Below, piece after piece: positions 30,564 to 40,100 of a DNA stretch of 64,000 nucleotides. The notes under the pieces are model-generated. The model made no database searches, was not told the origin of the DNA, and saw nothing but the letters and a program-made list of their open reading frames with translations. Each line of letters begins with the position of its first letter. The first letter of the stretch is position 1. The stretch covers positions 372,001 to 436,000 of the forward strand of contig NZ_UGPW01000001.1 of NCBI RefSeq assembly GCF_900453105.1, in the 5' to 3' direction. The translations under genes and the position numbers were made by a program. This DNA is from Moraxella ovis (GTDB taxonomy: Bacteria; Pseudomonadota; Gammaproteobacteria; Pseudomonadales; Moraxellaceae).

Positions 30564-30989
30564 ATGTCTGATATGAATGCCCGTGTGTCATGGCTAAAAA
30601 ATGACGTGATTAATTTTAGTGCCAAAAGTGGCTCAGGTCATGAGGTGATCATCGATTCTGCTCAGACATTGGGTGCTAAGCCGATGGAACTCATCTTGAT
30701 GGGTGTGGGCGGCTGTGCCAGTTATGATGTGGTGAGCATTCTACAAAAATCCCGTCAAGCGGTCGCGGACATCCACTGCGAAGTCTCTGCCAAGCGTGCC
30801 GATGCAATTCCTGCGGTGTTCACTGACATTCATTTGCACTTTGTGGTGTCAGGCACGAATGTCAAAGAATCACAAGTTGCCAAAGCGATCGAGCTGTCTG
30901 CGACCAAATACTGCTCGGCCTCAAAAATGCTGGCTGATGGCGGTGTGAACATCACTCATGATTATGAAATCATCGAAGTTGCGTCATGA
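30564..30989 (+). CDS. OsmC family protein (YhfA-like)
   Basis: The 141-residue protein has the OsmC/Ohr fold. The pattern MELILMGVGGCASYDVVSIL supplies the buried cysteine on the central helix, and KYCSASKMLADGGVNITHDYEI the second. OsmC/Ohr proteins reduce organic hydroperoxides, but the YhfA branch has no proven activity; peroxide reduction is inference. The start is ATG 30564, with GGAG 7 bases upstream. It overlaps the following MAPEG gene (ATGA). Confidence 0.83.
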   Translation: MSDMNARVSWLKNDVINFSAKSGSGHEVIIDSAQTLGAKPMELILMGVGGCASYDVVSILQKSRQAVADIHCEVSAKRADAIPAVFTDIHLHFVVSGTNVKESQVAKAIELSATKYCSASKMLADGGVNITHDYEIIEVAS

Positions 30990-31417
30990 ATAGCATCATG
31001 ATGTTCGTCGCCAATTTCTCATCCGACATGGACATTGCCATCAAGGCGATGTTGGTGGCGTGTCTGTTGCCGTTTGTGTTTGCCATGTTTGCCAAGGCGA
31101 CAGGCGGGTTTAAGATGTCGGATAATGCCAATCCAAGACAGTTTCTTAGCCATGTGACAGGGCTGTCAGCGCGCATGAATGCTGCTCAGCAGAACAGCTT
31201 TGAGGGGTTGCCGATTTTCTTGGCGGCTGTGATTGTGGCGATGTATTGTTTTGTGCCACAGAATGTGATCAATGTGCTGGCGTGCCTATATGTACTGCTG
31301 AGAATTGGCTACGGTGCGGCGTACGCCTTTAATATGCCGTTGGTGCGCTCGGTGCTGTGGGTGCTTGGCTTATTATGTTGCGTGATGCTCTTTTATTTTG
31401 CGATTTTGGTTGTTTAA
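30986..31417 (+). CDS. MAPEG family membrane protein
   Basis: The 143-residue protein has four hydrophobic helices and the MAPEG pattern: NPRQFLSHVTGLSARMNAAQ, then NSFEGLPIFLAAVIVA and YVLLRIGYGAAYAFNMPLVR. Eukaryotic relatives act in eicosanoid and glutathione metabolism; the bacterial YecN-type proteins are uncharacterised. Its start overlaps the OsmC gene stop by 4 bases (ATGA), so the two are translationally coupled. A shared redox or detoxification role is plausible but unproven. Confidence 0.82.
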   Translation: MNSIMMFVANFSSDMDIAIKAMLVACLLPFVFAMFAKATGGFKMSDNANPRQFLSHVTGLSARMNAAQQNSFEGLPIFLAAVIVAMYCFVPQNVINVLACLYVLLRIGYGAAYAFNMPLVRSVLWVLGLLCCVMLFYFAILVV

Positions 31418-31435
31418 GTGACCGATAATACGCTG

Positions 31436-31465
31436 ACCGCTAAAGATCATTTAGCGGTTTTTTAG
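31436..31465. terminator. Bidirectional terminator between MAPEG gene and coaX
   Basis: ACCGCTAAA and TTTAGCGGT form a perfect 9-pair stem with a GATCA loop, followed by six Ts. It overlaps the coaX stop codon. Confidence 0.85.
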
Positions 31466-32181
31466 CGATCAAAATACCGTTTTAGACCGATGAGCAGCAG
31501 TTCTTTTTCTACCTTTAGGGCATCATCAAATTGCACATTTATCATATCCGCCCCGCCCCCTGTGAGCGTAATCTCAAAATCAGGGTAGTCTGCTTGCAAC
31601 GCACGCACCGCCCCCACCACGCCAAACAGTACGCCATGATTGACCGCATCAAAGGTCGTCCGCCCAAGCTCGGTGCTGTCAAACCGCCCAGCCTTCACCG
31701 CAATCTGCTGAGTGCCTGCATACAGGGCGTGGCGTTGCATATAGACGTTGGGCAGGATATATCCGCCCAAATGTATGCCGTGTTCTATCAAATCAATCGT
31801 TAAAGCCGTGCCACAGCCGACCACGCATTGTTTTTTGGTGTTATCCACCACGCCAAGCATTTGTAGCCATCTGTCCACGCCAAGCTGATTGGGGTCATAA
31901 TGGCTTGTCAAAAGGGAGTGATTGGCATTGACTTTGGCAAATTCAAAGGGTGCGGCAAAGCCTTGCAAGGTCTTGTCAATGGCGGTGTTAATCTTATCGC
32001 CAAGCACGCTAGAAATCCCCACAAATTCAGGCTCAAAGCTCGCCAGCGTGCCAAGTAGTCCAAGTAATAATTCATTGGGGGCTTTTAGGTGTTCTTTTGC
32101 GTCATGGGCGATAATGGTGTCGTTATCTACAATCCAATATTTTAGGCGGGTATTGCCCAAATCCAGCCAAAGTTTTTTCAT
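31462..32181 (-). CDS. coaX: Type III pantothenate kinase
   Basis: CoaX phosphorylates pantothenate in the first step of coenzyme A synthesis. The N-terminal phosphate loop is LDLGNTRLKYWI, followed by QLGVDRWLQMLG, the conserved GVDR block, and VGCGTALTIDLI. The length is 239 aa. It lies 8 bases downstream of birA, the usual partner order birA-coaX. Confidence 0.94.
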   Translation of the reverse strand: MKKLWLDLGNTRLKYWIVDNDTIIAHDAKEHLKAPNELLLGLLGTLASFEPEFVGISSVLGDKINTAIDKTLQGFAAPFEFAKVNANHSLLTSHYDPNQLGVDRWLQMLGVVDNTKKQCVVGCGTALTIDLIEHGIHLGGYILPNVYMQRHALYAGTQQIAVKAGRFDSTELGRTTFDAVNHGVLFGVVGAVRALQADYPDFEITLTGGGADMINVQFDDALKVEKELLLIGLKRYFDR

Positions 32182-32189
32182 GATTTTCC

Positions 32190-33038
32190 TTAGTTTGTAA
32201 CGATTTTTGCCATACCTGCAAATATCCGATTAATATTACCATTATCATTTAATAACAATTCGCCTTGATTGCCAATGCCAATACATCTGCCTTTTGCATA
32301 AATATCCGTCATATTATTTTGCATAAAAATATGAATAAGTTTATCGGTCAAAAGATGATTGGCGTTAAATTTATCAATAAAATTTTGTAGGTACATGGGT
32401 TCTTTACAATAATTGCAAATTTCTACCGCTTGAAATATGGCATTTGCCATTGGGATATATAAATCTTGGGCGGTTGTTTTTATATCAGATGATTCTTTTA
32501 AACACGTCGCTTGATAAAGACCGTCTTTTATCACAGGCGAATTATTGACATTTAGCCCCACGCCAATCACCACACCCACAAGTGTATTTTTGTCGTTTAA
32601 TTTTTTAAAAACAGGTTCAATTAAAATGCCAGAGAGTTTTTTAAAAAATCCTGCCTTATCATCATAAAATCCCACGTCATTTGCCCATTTGACGCCAATG
32701 GGAGGTAGGTTATTTTCGGTGCGAATTTGATTAATGGTTTGAATGATTTTTAATTGAGTAAGTTGATAGCCTACCGCCAATGACAATAAGCCCGATAATT
32801 GATGTAACTCAAATTGCCCCTGCCCAATCGGAACATATAAAGACAAAAAAACATTGTCCGCACCGCTCACCCACGTCCGCCCATGCTGTCCACGCCCTGC
32901 CGTTTGGTGGTTTGCCGTGTATAGGTGGGGGGCGGTGTGGGGGTGCGTGCCGTCTTTGATGGCGTGGATGAGCTGGGTGTTGGTGCTGTCTGTCGTGTCA
33001 AAATGGGTGTGGGGCGTGGCGGTCAAAAAATCTGGCAT
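32190..33038 (-). CDS. birA: Biotin--[acetyl-CoA-carboxylase] ligase
   Basis: This enzyme attaches biotin to the carrier subunit of acetyl-CoA carboxylase. It has DSTNTQLIHAI, the biotin-binding AGRGQHGRTWVS, and VKWANDVGFYDDKAGFFKKL, which carries the catalytic lysine. The 282-residue protein lacks the N-terminal helix-turn-helix of E. coli BirA, so it is a ligase only and not a repressor. The coding region is more AT-rich than coaX. Confidence 0.93.
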   Translation of the reverse strand: MPDFLTATPHTHFDTTDSTNTQLIHAIKDGTHPHTAPHLYTANHQTAGRGQHGRTWVSGADNVFLSLYVPIGQGQFELHQLSGLLSLAVGYQLTQLKIIQTINQIRTENNLPPIGVKWANDVGFYDDKAGFFKKLSGILIEPVFKKLNDKNTLVGVVIGVGLNVNNSPVIKDGLYQATCLKESSDIKTTAQDLYIPMANAIFQAVEICNYCKEPMYLQNFIDKFNANHLLTDKLIHIFMQNNMTDIYAKGRCIGIGNQGELLLNDNGNINRIFAGMAKIVTN

Positions 33039-33116
33039 GGGGCGGTTTTTGGTTGTTTCAAATGAATAAAAATAAGCTATAATACCATAAATTTGGTAAA
33101 TGTGAGAGTATGTAAC

Positions 33117-33923
33117 ATGATGTATCTATGGTTTGTGGTGGCAGGGGCATTTGCTGGCGTGTGTGCAGGGCTGTTTGGTGTGGGCGGTGGTCTCATCATC
33201 GTGCCTGCACTTGTGTGGATTTTGGGGGCGTATGGCTTTCCGAGCGAGTTTATCCCCCATGTGTCGGTGGGGACGGCTTTGGCGACTATCATCATTACGT
33301 CTATCAGCTCTTTGACGGCTCACAACAAAAAAGGCGGGGTACGTTGGGATGTGTTTAAGAATCTAACCTATGGCTTGGTGGTCGGTTCGCTGTTTGGGGC
33401 GTGGGTGGCAACGCTTATCAAGGGGGATTATTTGCAAGGTCTGATTGGTGTGTTTGCCATTGTCATGTCCATACAGATGTTTATGAAAAAGGCGGACGAG
33501 AAGATCAAGCCTCTGCCAAGCCCTGTGAGCCAGAGTGTCGCTGGTGGCGTGATTGGCATGGCATCGGCGATTTTTGGCATCGGTGGGGGCAGTCTGAATG
33601 TGCCGTATCTGACCCACGCAGGTCTGCCGATTAAGCAAGCGGTGGGAACATCGGCAGCGTGCGGTCTGCCGATTGCCATCGCAGGGGCGTTAGGCTTTAT
33701 GATATTTGGGCGAAGTCATGTGGCTAGTATGAGCGAGCCTGTGGCAGGACTGCTTGGCTTTGTGCATTTGCCTGCCTTCGTCGCCATTAGCGTGGCAAGC
33801 TTCATCACTGCCAAACTTGGAGCAAAAATCGCCCATAAACTGCCAGCAGGTACACTCAAAAAAGCCTTTGCCTGTTTGCTCATTGTGGTGGGGTGTCAGT
33901 TGTTGTATAGCAGTATGGTTTGA
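33117..33923 (+). CDS. TSUP (TauE/SafE) family permease
   Basis: The 268-residue membrane protein has about eight helices with the duplicated TSUP motif: AGLFGVGGGLIIVPAL in the first half and SAIFGIGGGSLNVPYL in the second. Members export or import sulfite, sulfoacetate, sulfolactate and other organosulfur anions. I use ATG 33117, with GAGAG about 10 bases upstream; a TTG at 33093 is also in frame. The substrate is unknown. It is divergent from birA. Confidence 0.88.
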   Translation: MMYLWFVVAGAFAGVCAGLFGVGGGLIIVPALVWILGAYGFPSEFIPHVSVGTALATIIITSISSLTAHNKKGGVRWDVFKNLTYGLVVGSLFGAWVATLIKGDYLQGLIGVFAIVMSIQMFMKKADEKIKPLPSPVSQSVAGGVIGMASAIFGIGGGSLNVPYLTHAGLPIKQAVGTSAACGLPIAIAGALGFMIFGRSHVASMSEPVAGLLGFVHLPAFVAISVASFITAKLGAKIAHKLPAGTLKKAFACLLIVVGCQLLYSSMV

Positions 33924-33958
33924 TGGTGCAAATTGAATTGCTGGCAATGCGTAACTAT

Positions 33959-33995
33959 AGCAAAAAGGTATGTGTCATATCACACCTTTTTGCTA
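33959..33995. terminator. Bidirectional terminator between TSUP gene and Zorya-like operon
   Basis: AGCAAAAAGGT...GTG pairs with CACACCTTTTTGCT around a small loop, giving a stem of about 14 pairs with one two-base bulge. It closes both convergent transcripts and marks the downstream edge of the accessory operon. Confidence 0.75.
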
Positions 33996-34004
33996 CATGT
34001 TTGA

Positions 34005-34877
34005 CTAGATAATCCCTTGTTTTTCTTTAATAGATTGTAGCATTTGCAGTGCTTCTTTGGAAATGCTATTAAGGTAATGGCTATGAGACGGTTGTTTACT
34101 GTGACATTCTTTGCATAGAGCTTTTAAATTGCTGTAATGATTATGGTGTTTGACGCCATCAATATGATGAACATCAAGTAGTTGTCGGTGATTGGTTAGA
34201 TTAACATCGCATTCTTCACAAGTCCAGTCTTTGTGTTGACGGTATTGCTGAGAAATTTGACCCCAGTTATCAGCATAGCCTGGCTGATCTTGACCAATAT
34301 TTGGCGGTTCTTGACTAAATCCGCCACCAGTTTTGTAGGCTGAGAAAAACTCATTTAAATCAAATGTGCGATAAATTTCTTTTTGCTCTTTTCGAGATAC
34401 AAGGTTGTATTTTTTATAGTTAAGATGTTTTAGGCAGCTAATGCAGACATGCAGTTGTGTTTCGCCAGATTTTGGTTTTCTATCATACTTGCCAACCCCA
34501 TGAATTTTAAAAATTCCTTCAGTGCTGTTTGTTGCTTGGTAGCGAGCAAAACGGTTTTCTTGCTTCATATGTTCGATTGTTGAGCAATCGGAGAGATGAA
34601 ATTTACGACCTTCTTTCTCCCCGCTCATTACATCGTCAAAGTTAAAGCCTTGATCGGGGATGAACAGTAGAACATTTCGACCTTTATAAGTCCAAACCCT
34701 TGTTCTTGGATCGATTTTCACCTCGTCCAGACTAACCGAAATGCCCTCGGAGGTACTGATTGGAATATCAATATTAATATCAAGTGGAGCTAGGTCTATC
34801 TCAATTTTTCCATCTCGCTTGGGATTGATTTTTAGAGATAGATTTTTCAATGACTCTAACATGTCAGTTAAGTTCAT
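34005..34877 (-). CDS. zorE: HNH nuclease, ZorE-like effector of a Zorya-type system
   Basis: The 290-residue protein has a C-terminal HNH endonuclease domain: TCEECDVNLTN (first zinc Cys pair, about 220/223), LLDVHHIDGVKHH (catalytic His about 237-238), a helix with SNLKALC, and CKECH (second Cys pair). A second Cys-pair element, HVCISCLKHLNY, lies in the middle (about 145-148) after FHLSDCSTIEHM, perhaps another zinc site. The N-terminal 60 residues look like beta strands with no known domain. ATG 34877 has GGAGAG upstream and overlaps the zorB stop as ATGA; a GTG two codons earlier is less likely. In type II Zorya, ZorE is the HNH nuclease effector, so context points to phage DNA cleavage or nicking. 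Confidence 0.7.
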   Translation of the reverse strand: MNLTDMLESLKNLSLKINPKRDGKIEIDLAPLDINIDIPISTSEGISVSLDEVKIDPRTRVWTYKGRNVLLFIPDQGFNFDDVMSGEKEGRKFHLSDCSTIEHMKQENRFARYQATNSTEGIFKIHGVGKYDRKPKSGETQLHVCISCLKHLNYKKYNLVSRKEQKEIYRTFDLNEFFSAYKTGGGFSQEPPNIGQDQPGYADNWGQISQQYRQHKDWTCEECDVNLTNHRQLLDVHHIDGVKHHNHYSNLKALCKECHSKQPSHSHYLNSISKEALQMLQSIKEKQGII

Positions 34878-35569
34878 TGCCACTCTCCAGCAATTTGGTT
34901 GATTTGTTCGCCTGCATTAGTGATGATTCGGAAAGTTACTCGTTTGGACTGTGATTTGTCCTCGCGACCTTGATCATCCTTGATGGTTTTGGCAGATGAT
35001 AGTCCTACCGCTGCAAGATTTTCTTTGATCCAAGGGCGATATTGGCTTACTTGTGGAATGGTATATACATAATTTAACACCGCTCGAGTTCTCTCTTGCG
35101 ACAGTCGCATATTTTCAAAATAAGCCGTATCTGAGCCTGCACCAATTTTCCAATCGCTACTGGTATGTCCCTCGATGCGGATTTCTTCGATATAGTCCTT
35201 GTATTGATTTACCACTTTAATATAGCGTGGAAAAAAATCATTCAATGTTTTAGCATAGCTCGGTTTGATATTGGACTGACCTGCTTCAAATAAAATATCG
35301 GGTGAGTTAAAAACAAAGGTTAAAGTTTTTTGATCAATATCTGCACCCATATGCTTAAGGTCTTTTTCAAATTCCTGCATGAGTGCTTTATAGATTGCCT
35401 GTTGAGTATCTTTGTATTTTTCAGCGGTTTGTCTGACTTGCATGATAAGACTGATGGCGATAAATAGGAATAAAATCATTAAGCCAGACATTAAATCGGA
35501 GATGGGTAGCCACTCTGAATCATCATTATTGAGGGTTTGTATATTATTTAGAATTTTATTAATTGGCAT
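34874..35569 (-). CDS. zorB: MotB/OmpA-like membrane protein, ZorB-like
   Basis: The 231-residue protein has one N-terminal membrane helix, WLPISDLMSGLMILFLFIAI, with Asp25 at its start where MotB and ZorB carry the proton- or ion-binding aspartate. A periplasmic linker is followed by an OmpA-like peptidoglycan-binding domain (about 75-225) with EEIRIEGHTSSDW and NMRLSQERTRAVLNYV. Flagellar MotB is unlikely because no motility gene is nearby and the SDLM pattern is that of ZorB. It overlaps zorA by one base (TAATG) and the nuclease gene by four. Confidence 0.8.
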   Translation of the reverse strand: MPINKILNNIQTLNNDDSEWLPISDLMSGLMILFLFIAISLIMQVRQTAEKYKDTQQAIYKALMQEFEKDLKHMGADIDQKTLTFVFNSPDILFEAGQSNIKPSYAKTLNDFFPRYIKVVNQYKDYIEEIRIEGHTSSDWKIGAGSDTAYFENMRLSQERTRAVLNYVYTIPQVSQYRPWIKENLAAVGLSSAKTIKDDQGREDKSQSKRVTFRIITNAGEQINQIAGEWQ

Positions 35570-36930
35570 TATCTAAAACCTCCATTTTGACGAATAACTC
35601 GATTCATCTGTTCGGTAAGACTTGCATAATCATTGGCAAATTGTCGTGTGATATTAACCAGTGAAGTAGCCATGTCTGAGATGGTTTTTTCTTGGGTTGT
35701 TGCCATATTTTTTTGGGTTTCTTTCAGGATTTCATTAATATCTTTTTGCATGTCACTATAGGATTTTTGTGCACTTTTTGTCAGATCTCGCATTTGCACT
35801 CTGATAAACTCTTTTTGCTCGCTGGTAATATTCATTAAAGAGGTCTGAAGGTCTTGTTGTGCTTTTTGTATTAAATGTTCAAAATTTGACACCCAGTTGG
35901 TTAGATTTTGTTGCATCTCACGAGTGGCAATTTGGATGTTTTGACTGCCATTTTGCATATTATCAAGCACAGATTTGATGTGTTCTTGAATTTTTGGTAG
36001 GGATTCTACTGCTTGCTGTCTAATATCTGCAAAAGTTTGCAAGTGTTTGGCTAATTCATTTAGTTGATTTTGATTGTCATTAATAATTATACCTAGACCC
36101 CTCATGTAATCTGGAATGAATTTTGTGGAATCTTCAATTTTGATAACAGCCTCTTTGGTGTTGTTAATCGCTTGAACACCAAGAGCATATTGCTCTGTCA
36201 TTGCTTGAATTTGCTGTCGATAGTTTTCTTGCCATGTAACAAGTTCGAAAACAGCACGGTTGAGCTCTTTGAAATTTTCGCCAAATTGTTCGGTTAGATT
36301 TTCGTTGAAATCATGAATGACATCTTTAAGGGCTTCAATAATGGTTTCGGTGGCGGATTTAGCAAGTGTTTCGGTTACCTTGTCCATTTCTTGCCATAGC
36401 TTGATTTCAAATTCTTTATTGTGTTTTTGATAATCATTGAAGTCGCTACGCATTAGGCGAATTTGACCGATTAGGCTATTATCACCATCTTGACCAATGG
36501 CGTTGATTAGTAAGGTCAATTTTTCAACTGATTGAGAGCTGTTTTCAGTTTGTTGTATAAATGATTGAATCAGTTGTTCTCCAGTGGCGTCGCTTTGATT
36601 GGCATCGTCTTTCTTAAAGATGATGAGTACTTTTAGGATGATGGAAAGCAGTAAGCCTTCAACACTGGTAATAAATGCGGTTTGCATGCCACTGATAATA
36701 ATATCGATTTGTTCTTTGATATTGTCCACGCCGTCAAAGCCTAGAAGAGCAATCACAATGCCGAAAAATGTACCAAAGATGCCAAGTGATGTTAACAGAG
36801 TGGGAGCTTGTTTAACAAATTTGGTTTGTTTATTTTTCTGGAGCCAGTATACACTTAGGCAAAAGACACTAGTAATAATAATGGTGAAAATCAAGTTTAG
36901 ACCGCTAAACATACCGATAAATAAAGACAT
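35569..36930 (-). CDS. zorA: MotA/TolQ/ExbB-like channel protein with long cytoplasmic tail, ZorA-like
   Basis: The 453-residue protein has three predicted membrane helices: about 8-30, 44-65 (TSLGIFGTFFGIVIALLGF, the MotA/TolQ/ExbB glycine-rich helix) and 86-106. The rest, residues 110-453, is a highly charged, Gln/Asn/Glu-rich coiled coil in the cytoplasm. This long tail is the hallmark of ZorA and is absent in MotA, TolQ and ExbB. With ZorB it would form an ion-driven motor spanning the inner membrane, and the tail is thought in characterised Zorya systems to pass a signal to the nuclease. AAGAGGCGGT precedes the ATG. The base composition is AT-rich compared with flanking genes, suggesting transfer. 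Confidence 0.78.
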   Translation of the reverse strand: MSLFIGMFSGLNLIFTIIITSVFCLSVYWLQKNKQTKFVKQAPTLLTSLGIFGTFFGIVIALLGFDGVDNIKEQIDIIISGMQTAFITSVEGLLLSIILKVLIIFKKDDANQSDATGEQLIQSFIQQTENSSQSVEKLTLLINAIGQDGDNSLIGQIRLMRSDFNDYQKHNKEFEIKLWQEMDKVTETLAKSATETIIEALKDVIHDFNENLTEQFGENFKELNRAVFELVTWQENYRQQIQAMTEQYALGVQAINNTKEAVIKIEDSTKFIPDYMRGLGIIINDNQNQLNELAKHLQTFADIRQQAVESLPKIQEHIKSVLDNMQNGSQNIQIATREMQQNLTNWVSNFEHLIQKAQQDLQTSLMNITSEQKEFIRVQMRDLTKSAQKSYSDMQKDINEILKETQKNMATTQEKTISDMATSLVNITRQFANDYASLTEQMNRVIRQNGGFR

Positions 36931-37064
36931 ACCGCCTCTTGAGTTGATTATTGAAAAATATGAGAAATATTTTACCCACCCCGCTTATTTTGTCAATTTG
37001 CTTTATGGCAAATAAATTAATTCCTTGAGAAGTTATTGCAAAGAACAAAAAATATTGAAAATTT

Positions 37065-37073
37065 TGATATAAT
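37065..37073 (+). promoter_or_regulatory. Extended -10 promoter of smc
   Basis: TGATATAAT is an extended -10 element (TG, one base, TATAAT) 31 bases before the smc ATG. No correctly spaced -35 is seen, as is common for extended -10 promoters. Confidence 0.5.
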
Positions 37074-37103
37074 GGATGGCTTTGATTTTTTGAAATTACT
37101 ACA

Positions 37104-40100
37104 ATGCGTCTAAAATCCCTAAAACTTGCCGGCTTTAAATCCTTTGCCAATCCCACGACATTCACCTTTAAGCACGACATTACTGCCATTGTCGGGCCGA
37201 ATGGTTGTGGTAAGTCAAACGTGATTGACGCTATTCGCTGGGTGCTGGGTGAGACGTCTGCCAAACAGCTTCGTGGCGGGGCGATGAGTGATGTGATCTT
37301 CGCTGGGGTGGAAGGTCGAGCGGGCAAATCTTTGGCAAGCGTGGAGCTGACCTTTGAGCATACCCAAGATGAGGCGAGTGGCATTCGTCATGCCTTAAAC
37401 TTGTATCAGGAGCTGACCTTACGCCGCCAAGTGACCAAAGATGGCAAGTCTGATTACTTCATCAATGGTCAGCGAGTGCGTCGCCGTGATGTCGTGGATG
37501 TGTTCTTGGGTACAGGTCTGGGTGCGCGAAGTTATGCGGTGATCGAGCAGGGGATGATTGGGCGAATCGTGGATTCTAGCCCGATAGAGCTACGTTCGTT
37601 CATCGAGGAGGGGGCAGGGGTGTCTCGCTATCAGGCGCGCCGTGACGAAACTCAAAAAAAGCTCGACGAAGCCCGTGATAACCTAGAGCGATTATCCGAC
37701 CTACAAGGCGAATTAAAAAAACAACAGCGCACGCTCATGCGCCAAGCCGAATCCGCCAAAAGATATCAAGAGCTCTCCGATGAGCTTGCCAAAATTAATA
37801 AAGAAGATCTATTAAAGCGCATCTTTGAAGCATGGCAATATCACGAACACAAAAAAACACAGCAAGTCAGCTCATCAGAGAGCTTGAACGCGCTTGAGAC
37901 TGCGGTGAATAAAGCCAAAGTGGAGCTTGAACGTCTGTCCAATAAGGTCGCCGAAGGACAATGGCTAAAAGACGACGCGCGTGACAAATACCATAATGCG
38001 CAGATGGCAGAGCAGACCGCTCAGCATAATTTTTATACCTTAAATCAAGAGCTTAGCCAAGCCGATGATAAAATCCAAAGACTAACACTCATCAAAACCG
38101 AAGCGCAAGATGGCATCGCACACGCCACAAAAGAGCTGACCAAGCTAAACGAAGAGCGTGCAAGCATTGAGCCATCATTAAAGGTGTTGGGCGATCAACT
38201 TACCCAAAAACAAGCTGAACTTAAACAACTTCAGGGCAATTGGCAAAGCATCCGAGACGATGTGAACACACTTCAAGCTCAAAAAAACACCCTAGAAAAT
38301 GCCCAAAAACTTGCCGAATCTCAAAAAAGCCGCGTGCTGGCCAATCGCGAAAAATGGATCAAAAAACACAATGAGCTGGTGCTGTCTTTTGAGTCTATTG
38401 GCAAGGAGAACAGCGCTGATGCTGATGAATTGACCCGTCTGGCAGGCGAGATTAAGACGTTAAGCCTACGCCGAGAATCTTTGGCGGACGATGATGATAA
38501 AGACAAGCTTGACGAGATGACCAAGACGGTTCAATCGCTACAATCATCTCACGCCACCCTTGAGAAGCGCCATACCGCCTTGGCGAGTGAATACGATATT
38601 CTACATAAAATGGTGCATGCCAAACCAAAGGCAGAAGAGACATTAGCCAAGGCCGATGATTTTTCGCATCTGACACGCCTAAAGGACGTGGTGCGCCTGA
38701 GCCGTCAGGGTGAGAGCTTTGCTGGGGTGCTGGATGGATTCTTGGGGTTTTGGATGGATGCCAAGATCTTTGATGATTTGGCATTAAAGGCAGCTTTGGC
38801 AGCGCCGAACACCAAGGATAAACAAGCGAGCCGAGCCATCTTTAAGACAGGCGGCGGCTATGGCGTGAATGATGGCAATCTCATTGCTTTTGGGCAGTTG
38901 TTCGACGCGCCAAGATTAAAGCTGTTCGATGCTTGTTATCTGCTGGATGAAGAGCTTGATGAGCAGGCTTTATCTCGGCTAAGCGATCAGATTACAGATG
39001 GTCGATTGATCTTGACCAAGACAGGCTGGCTGATTGGCTCGTTCGGTGTGATTCATGGCTCAAGCTTTGGCGCAGAGTCGTCGCTACTTAGCCAAAAAGC
39101 TGAACACAGCAAGCGTCTGGGTCAGCTAGAAGATGAGCTGGGCGCATTAGAAGATGAGCTGGAGCAAAGCGAAAAAACACTAAAAACTCACACCGCACAG
39201 CTTGAAGCACTCAAAATCGCCCAAGATGAGAAAAGCGCGCAGATGACCGTCGTGCTCTCAAGCCTTCATAAAGTACAGCAGGCACATACGACCTTGCAGG
39301 TCAAAATCCAAACCGACGCCATCAAGCGAGAGAATTTCGCTAAGAATAAAGCCGCTCTGGATGAAGAGAAAGAAGAGATCGGAAGCGAGCTTAAAGTATT
39401 AGAAAGTCAAATAGCTGATAGCATTCAGCAGTTGAGCGAGCATCTGCCGCGTTTTGAATCGGCACAAAATACGATGACGGCCATGACCAAAAGCATGGAT
39501 GAATTAAACGCTCAGGTTAAGGCACTGACAGATGAACATCAGGGGCTTCAGCTAAAAAACAGCACGCTCACCCAAGCTCTCACTCACACCCAAAGACTGC
39601 TTGAACTTGCCCAAAAGAACCTAAGTCAGGCTGAGACTGACATTCAGGTTGTCAAAGACAACGAAAAAAATCTCACCGCCAAGCTGCCACAGCTTGAGGC
39701 AGCATTCAAAGACGCCAAAGCTCAGACCGCAGCGCTTAAGGTTATCAGCGAAGAGCATGAGGCGGCCGCCAAGGCATTGCAGCTCATGCAGGTAAAACTC
39801 CAAGAGAACTTGACTGAGGCGCACACGAATTTTGCCAAGGCTCAGACAGAAGCTGCACAAATCACAGCAGATACTGCGGTGGGCGAGAGTCGTTTGATTG
39901 ACTTGGGTGATGAGATGATGCGCATCGATGAAGGCTTTAATTTGCCTTCGGCGTTGGCAGATTTTCGAGCCAAAACACCAAAATTCAAGGACAATACCGC
40001 TCGCATCGATGCCATCAAGGCAGACATCGCCAAGCTGGGCGCGGTGAACCTTGCGGCCGCTCAAGAGCTTGCCGAGCTTGAAGAGCGCGTGTCGCCTATG

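Noticed and set aside
32190..33038. Bifunctional BirA repressor
   Set aside because: The N-terminal helix-turn-helix is missing; only the ligase domain is present.
35569..36930. Flagellar stator MotA or TolQ/ExbB reading of the Zorya-like pair
   Set aside because: No motility or Tol genes are nearby, the protein has a 340-residue coiled-coil tail, and an HNH nuclease gene overlaps the pair.
39621..40064. 147-codon minus-strand frame inside smc
   Set aside because: Shadow of the repetitive coiled-coil coding sequence.
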